Assembly: GCA_016802295.1 (NCBI GenBank)
Contig: JAESIW010000118.1
Span: 2,165,753-2,229,752, forward strand
DNA from: Brachionus rotundiformis
Lineage: Eukaryota > Rotifera > Eurotatoria > Ploima > Brachionidae
Reading direction: 5' to 3'
Length of the DNA: 64,000 bases
Shown: piece after piece, positions 52,601-61,403 of the stretch
How positions within the stretch are numbered: position 1 is the stretch's first letter
How the letters are laid out: every line of letters starts with the position of its first letter
The notes under the pieces: model-generated
What the model was told of the DNA's origin: nothing
The model's database searches: none
The model's input: only the letters and a program-made list of their open reading frames with translations
Position numbers and translations under genes: made by a program

Positions 52601-54193
52601 TCAATTTTGAGCTGTCAACGGACGGACGGACAGACACGACAAGCTTAATACCTAGATTTTTTATTTAGATGTTTTTTTTTAGTTTTTTTGGTAAAATCTA
52701 GGCAACCCTAAACCTTAAACCCTAACCCAAACAATTAGAGCTTAAGTGTTCAAAAAATAATTTAATTAGTTTAATTTTATTAGTTTATTTAATTAGTTTA
52801 AGCTGAAAAATATTCGGGAAAAAGTGTTTTCTGGGCTAATCGAGTGTGCTGATTACGAAAATAGACTTTTTTTTTTGATGTTAGGTGGAGGCGTGAGGGA
52901 TAAATTAAGGCAATTTTTTGAATTTGATCGAGCTTACAGAGCGTCCTTTTCGACGACAAAGCAATTTTTACACGGAATCTGAATTCCGCTCAAAAAATGA
53001 GTCAGAAAGGGTTTTGCAAATTTATATAATTTGTTTAATTTTGGCGATTTCATAATTGACTTTAACAACGACGTGCAATAAAAAATATCTGGACTATATA
53101 AAGCAAAAATTAAATCTAGAACCGTCTTTTTCTTATACGAAAACATAAAAATAAATCACAATTGGACCGGTCTTTTTTCGACAAACAATAAAACAAAATA
53201 AAAAAAAAAAAATGTCAACCGTTTAACACTTAGTTTAGTGATCATTCAGATATAGTTGCTGAATTAAATCTATCTAACCCAAAACCCTAAACCGATAACC
53301 ACGAGAAAAAACTCTTAAATTAAAAAAATTTAAACACAAAAAAAAAATACTCAAAAAAACATAAAGCTATTGATTGAGCCAAATTTTTTATATCTGATAA
53401 ACATTTTTGAATGGCAAATTCAATTATGAATTAATTTGAAAAAAAATTTCTAATAAAAGAGAAGAATAGCACAAAAAAAGCAGAAGAGGTCAATGGTCGT
53501 CGCCGCCAACAAATTATGTTTTTGACAGTAATACTGACACAATTTAAAAAAGCAAATTTTTTTTCAAATCAATGAATGGAAAGAAAATATATTTGTTTAA
53601 CTTTAGAAAAATAATGAATAATTTAGTTTATGGAAATATTTATTTGATTATACATATGAAGAAAAATATAAAAGTCGACACTTGGCAACAATCGTAAAAA
53701 CAAATGGAAAAATTAAAACAATATTTGATTGAATAAATGACAACGATAGACATTTCTTATCTTTTACACAATTTGATTTAAATAAACAAGCAAACAGGGA
53801 TTAAATTAAAGCTCGAATTGACGAATTGAGTCAAACTAAAATATTAAGCTTACAAGTTTATCAATATAAACTTAAAAGGAGATTTTTTTTAAAATTAATT
53901 TTTAGTTTTTTGGTAAAATCTAGGCAACCCCAAACACTTACTATGAACTTATCGTCTTTTCGACGCACGGACCGAAAGACTGAACTGACTTGATACCTTG
54001 ATTTGTTTTAAAATTAAATTTTAGTTATTTTGGTAAAATCTTGATCTTTAATCCTAAACCCTTAACCTCTTATTTTATCGTCAAAGACGAACGGTAAAAG
54101 TAGCCAAACGTGGTTTTTGACAACTCTTATAGGGGAAAAAATTGTTCTAATAATAAATCTTTTAAAATGTTTCAATTAAAATTAAAGAAAAAA

Positions 54194-55250
54194 TTATAAT
54201 TTTATGAAATTTTGGTTGGAGAATCTATACAGATTTTTGGAAGGGTTTGGCCTAATAAGCATGCTCGTGTAACCAAATCCACCCATGCCAATCACAGCCA
54301 TGTCACAATTTTGCATTACATGAAAATCCATGTAAACTTTATCCGCCTTAAAACACTCCTTTTTGTTTATTTTAGTTCTATCTATGTGAATATAGTCACC
54401 ACCAATGTGTACCATTTTTCTGTCTGAAAAAAATTTTCTTGCTTCTAAATGCACAGCTTGAGTATCAGAAGTGACAAAAATTCTATAATCAGTCAAATTC
54501 TTTTTTTGAATAAAAGTCTCATTGATAAATTTCCAAAAATAGATTGTTTTATTGATTGACATGAACTGGGCGTCATGGGCCACATTGGGTCTTGTGCCAC
54601 CAATTCTGACCTGGGCACAAATTAGCTTAGTTTCATTTTTCGGATGTGCTTCATCTAAAAACTTGTCATTGATGCGCTGTAGTCGTGGTCTAAGCTTGAA
54701 CAGATCAAAATAAACGATCTTAACTAAAATTTGATAGGTAAAATTATACGAGCTAAATCCAAGCTCTTTTATTCTGTTTTGAAAAAATGGATTTCTATTT
54801 AATAAATGTATTAAAATCGCATTAAAATTTGTAAGTTCTATTATGTCATATTTGCTGAAAAATTCGTTTATATTTAACTTGGAAAGATTTTTTAAAATCG
54901 AATGCTTAGGGCCTATCTGAAACACAGTCTTGTTTTTTGTTTCGCTAAGAGACCAGTTCAATTTGTTGGGTAGAAAATAGTTGCTAAGTGAGCATGGCTT
55001 TTGAATGTTGAGCTCAAGGCGGCGTCCAGTCAACTTTGCAATAGCCCATGCTGAGCATATTCCCCTGAGTCTGTCTGAAACGACCCCCGCAATAGCTCGT
55101 AACACACTTATACCGAACAAGTTTATTTTTGTTTTGTATTTTATTCATTTTTAAACTTGAAAAATTTTTGAACACGTTTGTGTAATAAATGTAAATAAAA
55201 TATATATTAAAAACGAGAATTAGGAGAAAAAAATTCAGTAATTTGTTCAT
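54194..55250 (-). pseudogene. Second copy of the fucosyltransferase-like gene
   Basis: Inverse copy of 49505-50561, with the same five-base run (C at 55084-55088 on the plus strand) and hence the same frame break. Translations of both frames are identical to those of the left copy. The flanking 1 kb upstream is duplicated too, so any promoter within about 1 kb is included. Confidence 0.7.
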
Positions 55251-56268
55251 TAGTCTATTTTATAAAACAAAATGAAAAAAAATTAGCTAATAAAGTTATT
55301 TTAATATATTAACCCATACGAAATTACTCTATTCAAAATTTAAAAGGTATTTTTAGATGATTACTAGAAAAATTTAAAAACATTTTAAAATTCCGTAATA
55401 TTTTTTTTAACTTTATTTTTTTAAATGCACTTCAAATACTTTAAAGTGATTTTTATTTCTAGATTTTCTAAAAAACTGAATCATTAAAATTTATTTAAAA
55501 AAGAGCAAAATAGACGAAAACAGTAAATAAATTTTTGTGAAAAATAAAATATTGGTTTTGTAAAAGTTAGTACAAAAGAAAAGAATAAAAATTTAAAAAT
55601 CTAATAGCTTTTTTTGAAAAGGTTAAAAATTAACTTGTAAACACATCATAGTGAAATTTAAAAATAAGAGAAAATAAAACTTATGCTAGAAATTATGATT
55701 CCATTTTGAGATGTTTAAACGCTAAATCACCGAGTTGGTTGACGAAAGATCAGTCGAAGAATTTAATAAATAAATAAATGAAGCACTAGGTCAAAATATT
55801 ATTCCTGATTCTTTTTTATGAAGTATTCATAAGATATTTCATGAATACATTCACATAAATTTCTTCAGTTCTTCGCGTAAAATCAGTTTAAATTTTTAAC
55901 AAAAGATAAATATTTTTGTGAAAATTTTATGGCATGATGATTTTAGTTTATATAATTATCTTGTTTTATTTACATGCTTGAATTTGGTTTTAAATAAAGA
56001 AATTTTTATTAAAAAATTCTTAATCAATTTAATTTATTCTTTTAAATATAGTAATTCATTTTTGTAGTATAAATTTCTTTACATTGTAGAGATAAAAACA
56101 AAATAATAGTGATATAAAAAAAGCTTTAAATAAAGTAATAATATTAGTAAATATAAAAGTAGTAAAATTAATGATAATAATAAATAATAAATAATGATAA
56201 TAATAATGATAATAATAATAATAAAAATTAATGATGATGATAGAAATAATAAAATTGATAAAATAAAG

Positions 56269-56961
56269 TCACATATTGATTAAGTTATCCTCGTACCATT
56301 GATCGGGAACTTGTTGAAAGTATCTATCTATTGCATTAATAAATCTTGTTTTGTAAACTTCTGGTGAAACAATTGTTGGCATTTTACCTTGTGATCCTCC
56401 AATTGTTTTTTTTATATATGTTTCGACTTTTTTATCCCATGTAAAAGCTCTCAAGTAGTCTATAAGTCCAACTTTAACTTGATTGTTTTCTGTATCTATG
56501 CCGCACAATAATGAATAGTCCATGATGTATTTACTGCTTAAAAATTTGGAATCGTTTTCAATTGCTTTCATGAGCACATACTTTGAATGAGGCTTTATGT
56601 AAATGGGATTGTCAAATGACCATCGAAGAAAATTTTCATCAAGTAAGACAACATCTTTGTCATTTGATTGAGATGAAATGGTTTGTGCATGTGAGCTCGA
56701 CTGATTTACTTGAATCAATCGATTACGTTCAGAACCCTTTAGATCAAATATTTGAATCGATTTGGTAGACTTATTGTTAACAAACAAATTTTCCATAACA
56801 ATAATATCTATCTTGATTGCTTTGCTTGATGAAATGGCCGAATTTTTCATCATGCATATTTTAAATGCACCAAATATTTTAGCCATTGCTGTTGCCTTTT
56901 TGTTTTCTATCGAATCGATCAAATAGTTAATATAGTCGGGAGCAAATTCAACAAAAGAAGC
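56269..56961 (-). pseudogene. 5'-truncated PIKfyve kinase fragment at a telomeric junction
   Basis: Inverse copy of 47794-48486: the last 230 codons and the stop codon of PIKfyve exon 8. It retains DLKGSERNR, MDYSLLCGID and the C-terminal kinase helices, but lacks the start, the FYVE, DEP and CCT domains and most of the kinase N lobe. The break falls exactly between codons and is joined to telomeric repeat. It has no promoter of its own. Confidence 0.9.
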
Positions 56962-57005
56962 GGGTTAGGGTTAGGGTTTAGGGTTAGGGTTTAGGGTTTA
57001 GGGTT
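56962..57005 (+). repeat. Interstitial telomeric repeat
   Basis: Mixed TTAGGG and TTTAGGG units, beginning GGGTTAGGGTTAGGGTTTAG and ending GGGTTTAATT. The G-rich strand runs left to right, as expected for a chromosome end that once lay here. It joins the truncated PIKfyve copy on the left and the Rep cassette on the right. Confidence 0.9.
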
Positions 57006-57166
57006 TAATTATTTTATTAATTTTATCCTAAGTCACTAAATTATGGGTTAAAGATATTCATATCCATTTTTTAGTTTTCGTTGAATATCTATATAAATGT
57101 TTAATTTTCGGAAAAGAGAGACTAAAAATGCTGATTAAAAAAAAATATTTTATTTTGAATGAAATC
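57006..57166. other. Left edge of the terminal cassette
   Basis: 161 bp of AT-rich, non-coding sequence between the interstitial telomeric repeat and the stop codon of the first cassette gene. No inverted copy of the right end was seen. Confidence 0.5.
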
Positions 57167-57712
57167 TTAAACAATGTTCACATATTTATAGATATCTTCA
57201 ATCATTTCTTCAATTTCTGTTTTTTCAGTTTTTAGATTAAAGATATCGTTTTCTAATCTAATTAAATTTTTTGTTATTCTTCTTTGATTTAGATCAATTG
57301 CTCCGGCATCACAATCACATTCTCTATGTTCTAGATCCATTTCGAGGGATAAACATATGAGTTGATCAACTTCTTTCTTTTTAGCGTTAATTGCATTTTC
57401 AAGTTTGTTGATCGCATAATAGTGTTCAATACAAATTTTTTTATTATTGAAAATCGATTCGAAAGACTTATCAATTATAGATTCAGTTAGAGATTTGATA
57501 CATATATCATGATCATCAATCCTGTTATAATCAAACTTTTTATCCAGGCGTTTATCATTAATCCAAAATTGACTTTCTGATAAATCTATTGTCTGCATAT
57601 CGAAAGATAAGTTCGAAGATAAAATTTGAGAATTATTTGTAAAACTAAAACTGAATCTTGAAGAATCAGATATCGAGTTATTACTATCTGGATTTTGATA
57701 TAATTTTGACAT
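57167..57712 (-). CDS. Cassette protein P-B, unknown family
   Basis: 181 aa, single exon. Residues 1-35 are Ser/Asn-rich. The core QTIDLSESQFW...RLDKKFDYNRIDD is shared with P-A (RLDKRLYYNRIDE), as is a later EHYY motif, so the two are paralogues. The C-terminal third is a predicted helix with heptad-like spacing (LIRLENDIFNLKTEKTEIEEM), suggesting a coiled coil. It has no enzyme motif. It follows ZnF-B by 65 bp on the same strand and is the last gene of the cassette. Function unknown; a structural or adaptor role is only a guess. Confidence 0.7.
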   Translation of the reverse strand: MSKLYQNPDSNNSISDSSRFSFSFTNNSQILSSNLSFDMQTIDLSESQFWINDKRLDKKFDYNRIDDHDICIKSLTESIIDKSFESIFNNKKICIEHYYAINKLENAINAKKKEVDQLICLSLEMDLEHRECDCDAGAIDLNQRRITKNLIRLENDIFNLKTEKTEIEEMIEDIYKYVNIV

Positions 57713-57777
57713 TTTATTATTTAAAAAAAATCAATTTTTAAATTCTTTTATTCTATTAAGAAATAAATATTAAAAGA

Positions 57778-58275
57778 TTAATCAAGAATTATTGTTGAAA
57801 AACTTTCTTCTAGATCAATTTCTTCTTCATTTAATGATTCGCGTAAATCGGCTTGACAACAGCTTTGTGTATGTTTTAAAAAAGCGTGTTTTCTTTTATA
57901 CAATTTTGAACATCTTTCGCATTTGTATTCTTTTTGACAGTTTTTTTGTCTTATTTTTTCAAGCGTCTTTTTATGGTTGTTTATTAAAAACAACCCTCCA
58001 CCTGGTATGTCGTTTGTGTGCTGAAGACAAAGATGTTGAATATATCCAAACTTCGATGCAAATGATCTATTCTTGTTTCTGCAGTCTTCAAAGTTACAAT
58101 TGTATCTAATATTATCTTGTTCAACAAATTGCAAAACAAGAACTGGTAACACAATATTGACAAAATTGCTTATTTTTTTTATATTCATTTCTAGTCTTCC
58201 ATTTAAAACATATGAATACTTTTCTTTTAGTCTGTTAATCTCCTCTTCCTTTACATCTTTCACCTTTCTACACAT
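57778..58275 (-). CDS. Cassette zinc-finger protein ZnF-B
   Basis: 165 aa, single exon. The basic N-terminal helix is followed by a first finger, YNCNFEDCRNKNRSFASKFG ending YIQHLCLQH (Cys-X4-Cys, His-X4-His), and a second, YKCERCSKLYKRKHAFLKH plus TQSCC. The two fingers, the segment before them (NFVNIVLPVLV) and the GGG-FLINN linker line up with ZnF-A. The C terminus is acidic and ends SFSTIILD, a hydrophobic-acidic pattern like a SUMO-interacting motif. Likely a nucleic-acid-binding partner of the Rep proteins, by context only. Confidence 0.75.
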   Translation of the reverse strand: MCRKVKDVKEEEINRLKEKYSYVLNGRLEMNIKKISNFVNIVLPVLVLQFVEQDNIRYNCNFEDCRNKNRSFASKFGYIQHLCLQHTNDIPGGGLFLINNHKKTLEKIRQKNCQKEYKCERCSKLYKRKHAFLKHTQSCCQADLRESLNEEEIDLEESFSTIILD

Positions 58276-58348
58276 TTTTAATGGATATTAAAAATTTAAA
58301 TATGTTTTATTTTTTAATTTTAGAATTTCATAAATGGAAAAAAAAAAA

Positions 58349-58357
58349 TATTTATAG
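58349..58357 (-). promoter_or_regulatory. TATA box candidate, ZnF-B
   Basis: CTATAAATA on the minus strand, 74 bp or more upstream of the ZnF-B ATG and inside the 103 bp spacer. AT-rich context makes chance matches common. Confidence 0.35.
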
Positions 58358-58378
58358 TTGAAAAACATTTATTAAAAC

Positions 58379-59047
58379 TTAGGGTAATATACATTTATTT
58401 TCATAAGTCTCTTGAATAAACTGAACAAAATTCTTTAAATCTTGAAAAAGAAATTTACAAATAAACTCTTGGCTTTTTATTTGCATCTCAAAATTTCTTT
58501 TTGCTAGCACAAATTTTTCGTTGAATTCTCCTTGATTTGAGTTCGAAAATACTAAATTATACTCAACATTCATTTTATCCAAAATATCATTATTCTGCTT
58601 GAATTTTTTCCGCTTCCCAATTTGATGATAGTAATGTTCGACACTATAAACTAGTGATTTCAAGCAAACAATGTCTAGAATTCCTTCTAAAAAAGACCAA
58701 ATAAAAACTTCAATGTCAAAATTATGATCTTCATCAATCCTATTATAATAGAGACGTTTATCTAGTCTTGGATCTTGCGAAACAAAATCATTTAATTTTA
58801 TCGATTTGTTGAGAGACTCTTTTACTTCTCTGTTTGATTGATCTGCTGTTCGTTCTTGTACTTCTAAGTTCTTTAATTTCTTATTATTTATATCGATTTT
58901 TTCTTCAAACTCAATACTCAAGTCACGTTTTATATTTATTCCTTTTTCCTTTGTCTGTTTTGGTTCAAAAGATTCATCATCGAGAATAATTATACTATTA
59001 TCAGAATCTGATTCGGCAAAATATTTTTTTTTTCTCAATTCATTCAT
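58379..59047 (-). CDS. Cassette protein P-A, unknown family
   Basis: 222 aa, single exon, paralogue of P-B: both share RLDK(R/K)-x-YNRID and an EHYY motif about 40 residues later. The N-terminal region is charged and contains DNSIIILDDESFE, a good match to a SUMO-interacting motif (hydrophobic core followed by acidic residues). The C-terminal half is helical (FEMQIKSQEFICKFLFQDLK). No enzyme motif and no signal peptide. The gene is 173 bp downstream of ZnF-A. A nuclear role is suggested by the SIM-like motif and by its neighbours, not proved. Confidence 0.7.
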   Translation of the reverse strand: MNELRKKKYFAESDSDNSIIILDDESFEPKQTKEKGINIKRDLSIEFEEKIDINNKKLKNLEVQERTADQSNREVKESLNKSIKLNDFVSQDPRLDKRLYYNRIDEDHNFDIEVFIWSFLEGILDIVCLKSLVYSVEHYYHQIGKRKKFKQNNDILDKMNVEYNLVFSNSNQGEFNEKFVLAKRNFEMQIKSQEFICKFLFQDLKNFVQFIQETYENKCILP

Positions 59048-59220
59048 AGTGGCTAAATTATAATGAATATTTTCCTATTTTAAAAATTATTTAAAAACTA
59101 AAAAAAGATTTTCGTGTATCTTTTTAGAATGAAATGAAAATATATCTGGTGTGCATTGTTACTTGCACTGTAAAAGTCAGAAAGAAGAATCCTTTTTGAT
59201 ATATAAATTTATTTATTATA

Positions 59221-60084
59221 TTATTTTTTAATTTTATTCGATTGATTCTCAGTTTCATAAGAAATCAATGCTTCTAGGAGCGCCTCATCTTCACTCGATT
59301 GATTGATTTCTTTTGTTTTCTTTGATTGAGTAATATCATCAGAGTCATTTTTGCGCTTTGAATTTTTTTTCGTAAGCTTTTTTGAATGAAAAGAGTAAAT
59401 TGTTGAAGATCTTTTGCACAGAGGGGATGTCTCACTTTTGATTGATATCATTGAAAAAGAATTTTTCAAAATGTTAATCGTCAGATCATCATCTGTGTAC
59501 TTACAAGATTCAATCTGATTTGTAGATTCCTTCCAACAAATTGATTTTAAATTTGGTTTAATTTGAATGTCATTAATTTCAATTTGTTTATCTTCGATTG
59601 CAAGTTTTTGTTCATACTCAATTTCCTTCAATTCTAATGGGTTTTTCGTAAAAACTTCGGCATTCTGACAGTGTACACTTGTTTTAAAATGATTAAGCAA
59701 ATGATCACGTCTGCAATAGTGATGACCACAAATTGAACACCAAAATCCTCCTGGTTGAGTACTTCTATCATTTGGTGAAATAAAACTACCCGCTTCAGGC
59801 AATTCTTGGTCATGAAATATTTTCAAATGCTGGACATACTTTTGTTTCGATGAATAAGATTTGTTTTGTTCCCTGCACTCATCAAATAAACACAAATACC
59901 TTGGATTTAATGAAATTTCTTTCAAAACTTTTGGTTCAGCAAGAGCAGGGATTACAAAATTGAAAAAGTTTTCAACATGCTTAATGTCTGGTTTTGGTTC
60001 CATTTTCTCAATAACTGGACTATATATTCTTTTTAAGTGCTGTATGTTCAACTCTGTTGGAATCTTATTAAAATTTCTTGGCAT
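59221..60084 (-). CDS. Cassette zinc-finger protein ZnF-A
   Basis: 287 aa, single exon. First finger YLCLFDECREQ...KYVQHLKIFH (Cys-X4-Cys, His-X4-His) and second finger FWCSICGHHYCRRDHLLNHF (Cys-X2-Cys, then His), separated by an acidic, Gly-containing linker. The segment before finger 1 (FFNFVIPALAEP) parallels ZnF-B. A Lys-rich stretch KKLTKKNSKRK near residue 240 looks like a nuclear localisation signal, followed by an acidic tail. It is about 120 residues longer than ZnF-B. A TATA-like box lies 34 bp upstream. Probably DNA binding; target unknown. Confidence 0.75.
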   Translation of the reverse strand: MPRNFNKIPTELNIQHLKRIYSPVIEKMEPKPDIKHVENFFNFVIPALAEPKVLKEISLNPRYLCLFDECREQNKSYSSKQKYVQHLKIFHDQELPEAGSFISPNDRSTQPGGFWCSICGHHYCRRDHLLNHFKTSVHCQNAEVFTKNPLELKEIEYEQKLAIEDKQIEINDIQIKPNLKSICWKESTNQIESCKYTDDDLTINILKNSFSMISIKSETSPLCKRSSTIYSFHSKKLTKKNSKRKNDSDDITQSKKTKEINQSSEDEALLEALISYETENQSNKIKK

Positions 60085-60117
60085 TTTAATTTTTTTTTCA
60101 ATAATAAAAAATATGTT

Positions 60118-60126
60118 CTATTTATA
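60118..60126 (-). promoter_or_regulatory. TATA box candidate, ZnF-A
   Basis: TATAAATAG on the minus strand, 34-42 bp upstream of the ZnF-A ATG. The position implies a very short 5' UTR. Confidence 0.45.
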
Positions 60127-60292
60127 CTATTTTATTGTTAAAATACAATACATATAGAGTTTTATAAAACTTAAAAAGATTATAAAAAATATCTTTTCTG
60201 ACTTGTATCAATATTGACAAAGTTTCTGACTTCAAATAGATTCAACGTTCCTTCCAAAAGATGAATAAATTCTTTATATTTTAATTTTTAAT

Positions 60293-61345
60293 TTAAAGAT
60301 TACTTTCACTCCCATCACTTATATTCTCTGATTTTACCAAGTATATTATTTCTCTAATTAATTCAAGAGGTTCCTGATTACTAATTATAATAATAGGACA
60401 TTTGACTACTATAATTTTCTTCTTCTGTGAAAATCTATAATTTACTGTAAACGGATTTTTTTCCAAAACCATTTTTAAGACCATACATTCTTGAAAGCTA
60501 TAATTGATTTGATCGATTATAATCAAGTTATATAATTTAGGATCCCATTCCTTCCATGCAGATTGACCAATAATCATAGACGGAATAAAAGTCTGACTGG
60601 CTAGATGTCCGAATAAACTTTTGATAAAAAGAGTTTTTCCAGTTTTGCTTGGTCCATATAAGAATAATGCTTTTCTGTTTCTCTCATCAAGTACATTATT
60701 AAACCAAAGAATAACATTTTGCCGCCAATCATTAAAAGGTCTTAAAATTTGGTATTTGAAAAGGGGAAATACTGGTTGAGATAATTTTTTAAAATAATTA
60801 AATCTATTTCTAATGTAGTTTGATATTTTTTTATTTCTTTTTACAAAATCATCATCTTCATCAAAATAACTCTTTCTTAGACAATATTCATATATTTCAA
60901 AGTTAAAACTAAACACTTAAAATTAGAAAATAATTTTATATTTAATTGTCTAAAAGTCACCTAAAGAACTTTTTTTCTATATTTTTAGATAAAAATTGAA
61001 AATCTTCTTTCGTTGAATACTTGAGGTATTCTATTTTGTTATGACATCTCTCAAAATAAAGACCAAATTCAAAATTGAACTTCTCCTTTAAAATTGAGTT
61101 TACTTTTTCAAATGAAAGCTTAAATAAAGTGATAAATTAAAAAGGTGAATAAATAAAATTTTATTATTAGAATTTACCTCTAACAAAGTAACTATAAAAA
61201 TGTGAAAATGTACTGTATATAAATCGGCATGATCTTCTTGAGAAACAAGAAGTTCACAAGCCAAGGAATTAAATAAATCGAAAAGATCCCTTCTGGAAAC
61301 ATTGTATAAAGGGCATTTAGTTAAAGTAATAGCATATTCAGACAT
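60293..61345 (-). CDS. Rep-like HUH nuclease / SF3 helicase, Rep1
   Basis: About 313 aa in three exons: 61345-61178, 61118-60961 and 60908-60293, introns of 59 and 52 nt. This is the usual size of a CRESS-DNA Rep. The N-terminal nuclease has motif I (ITLTKCPL, 6-13), the HUH motif VHFHIF (His46, His48) and a tyrosine motif KYSTKED (Tyr90, Lys93). The C-terminal helicase has Walker A GPSKTGKT at about 194-201, Walker B LIIID at about 237-241 and motif C with Asn at about 286. The families it resembles nick one DNA strand, unwind it and re-join it in rolling-circle replication. All catalytic residues look intact. Neighbours: Rep2 58 bp upstream, ZnF-A 208 bp downstream. Host-type introns make it a resident gene or element, not a free virus. 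Confidence 0.85.
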
Positions 61346-61403
61346 ATAAAAAAATTTTCAATAAGTTTTATTAAATAATGGAATAGATTTAAAAAAAACA
61401 ACA

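Larger units (their letters stand above)
51917..52838. other. Unique spacer of the palindrome
   Basis: 922 bp not repeated in the arms. It carries a Cys-rich ORF (52000-52137), a relic of a gene from the terminal cassette (52392-52600) and, near 52696-52730, a C-rich telomere-like stretch followed by AATTAG. On the minus strand that stretch reads GTTTGGGTTAGGGTTTAAGG and leads into TTGCCTAGATTTTACC. Confidence 0.75.
52839..56961 (-). repeat. Right arm of 4.1 kb inverted repeat
   Basis: Inverse copy of 47794-51916, same length (4123 bp). Its outer end at 56961 is followed at once by telomeric repeat. The 70-codon ORF (52934-53146) and the degenerate telomeric blocks are carried along. Confidence 0.9.

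Noticed and set aside
47794..56961. Simple fold-back sequencing artefact
   Set aside because: A fold-back normally has little or no unique loop and does not end in telomeric repeat; kept as an open alternative in the findings.
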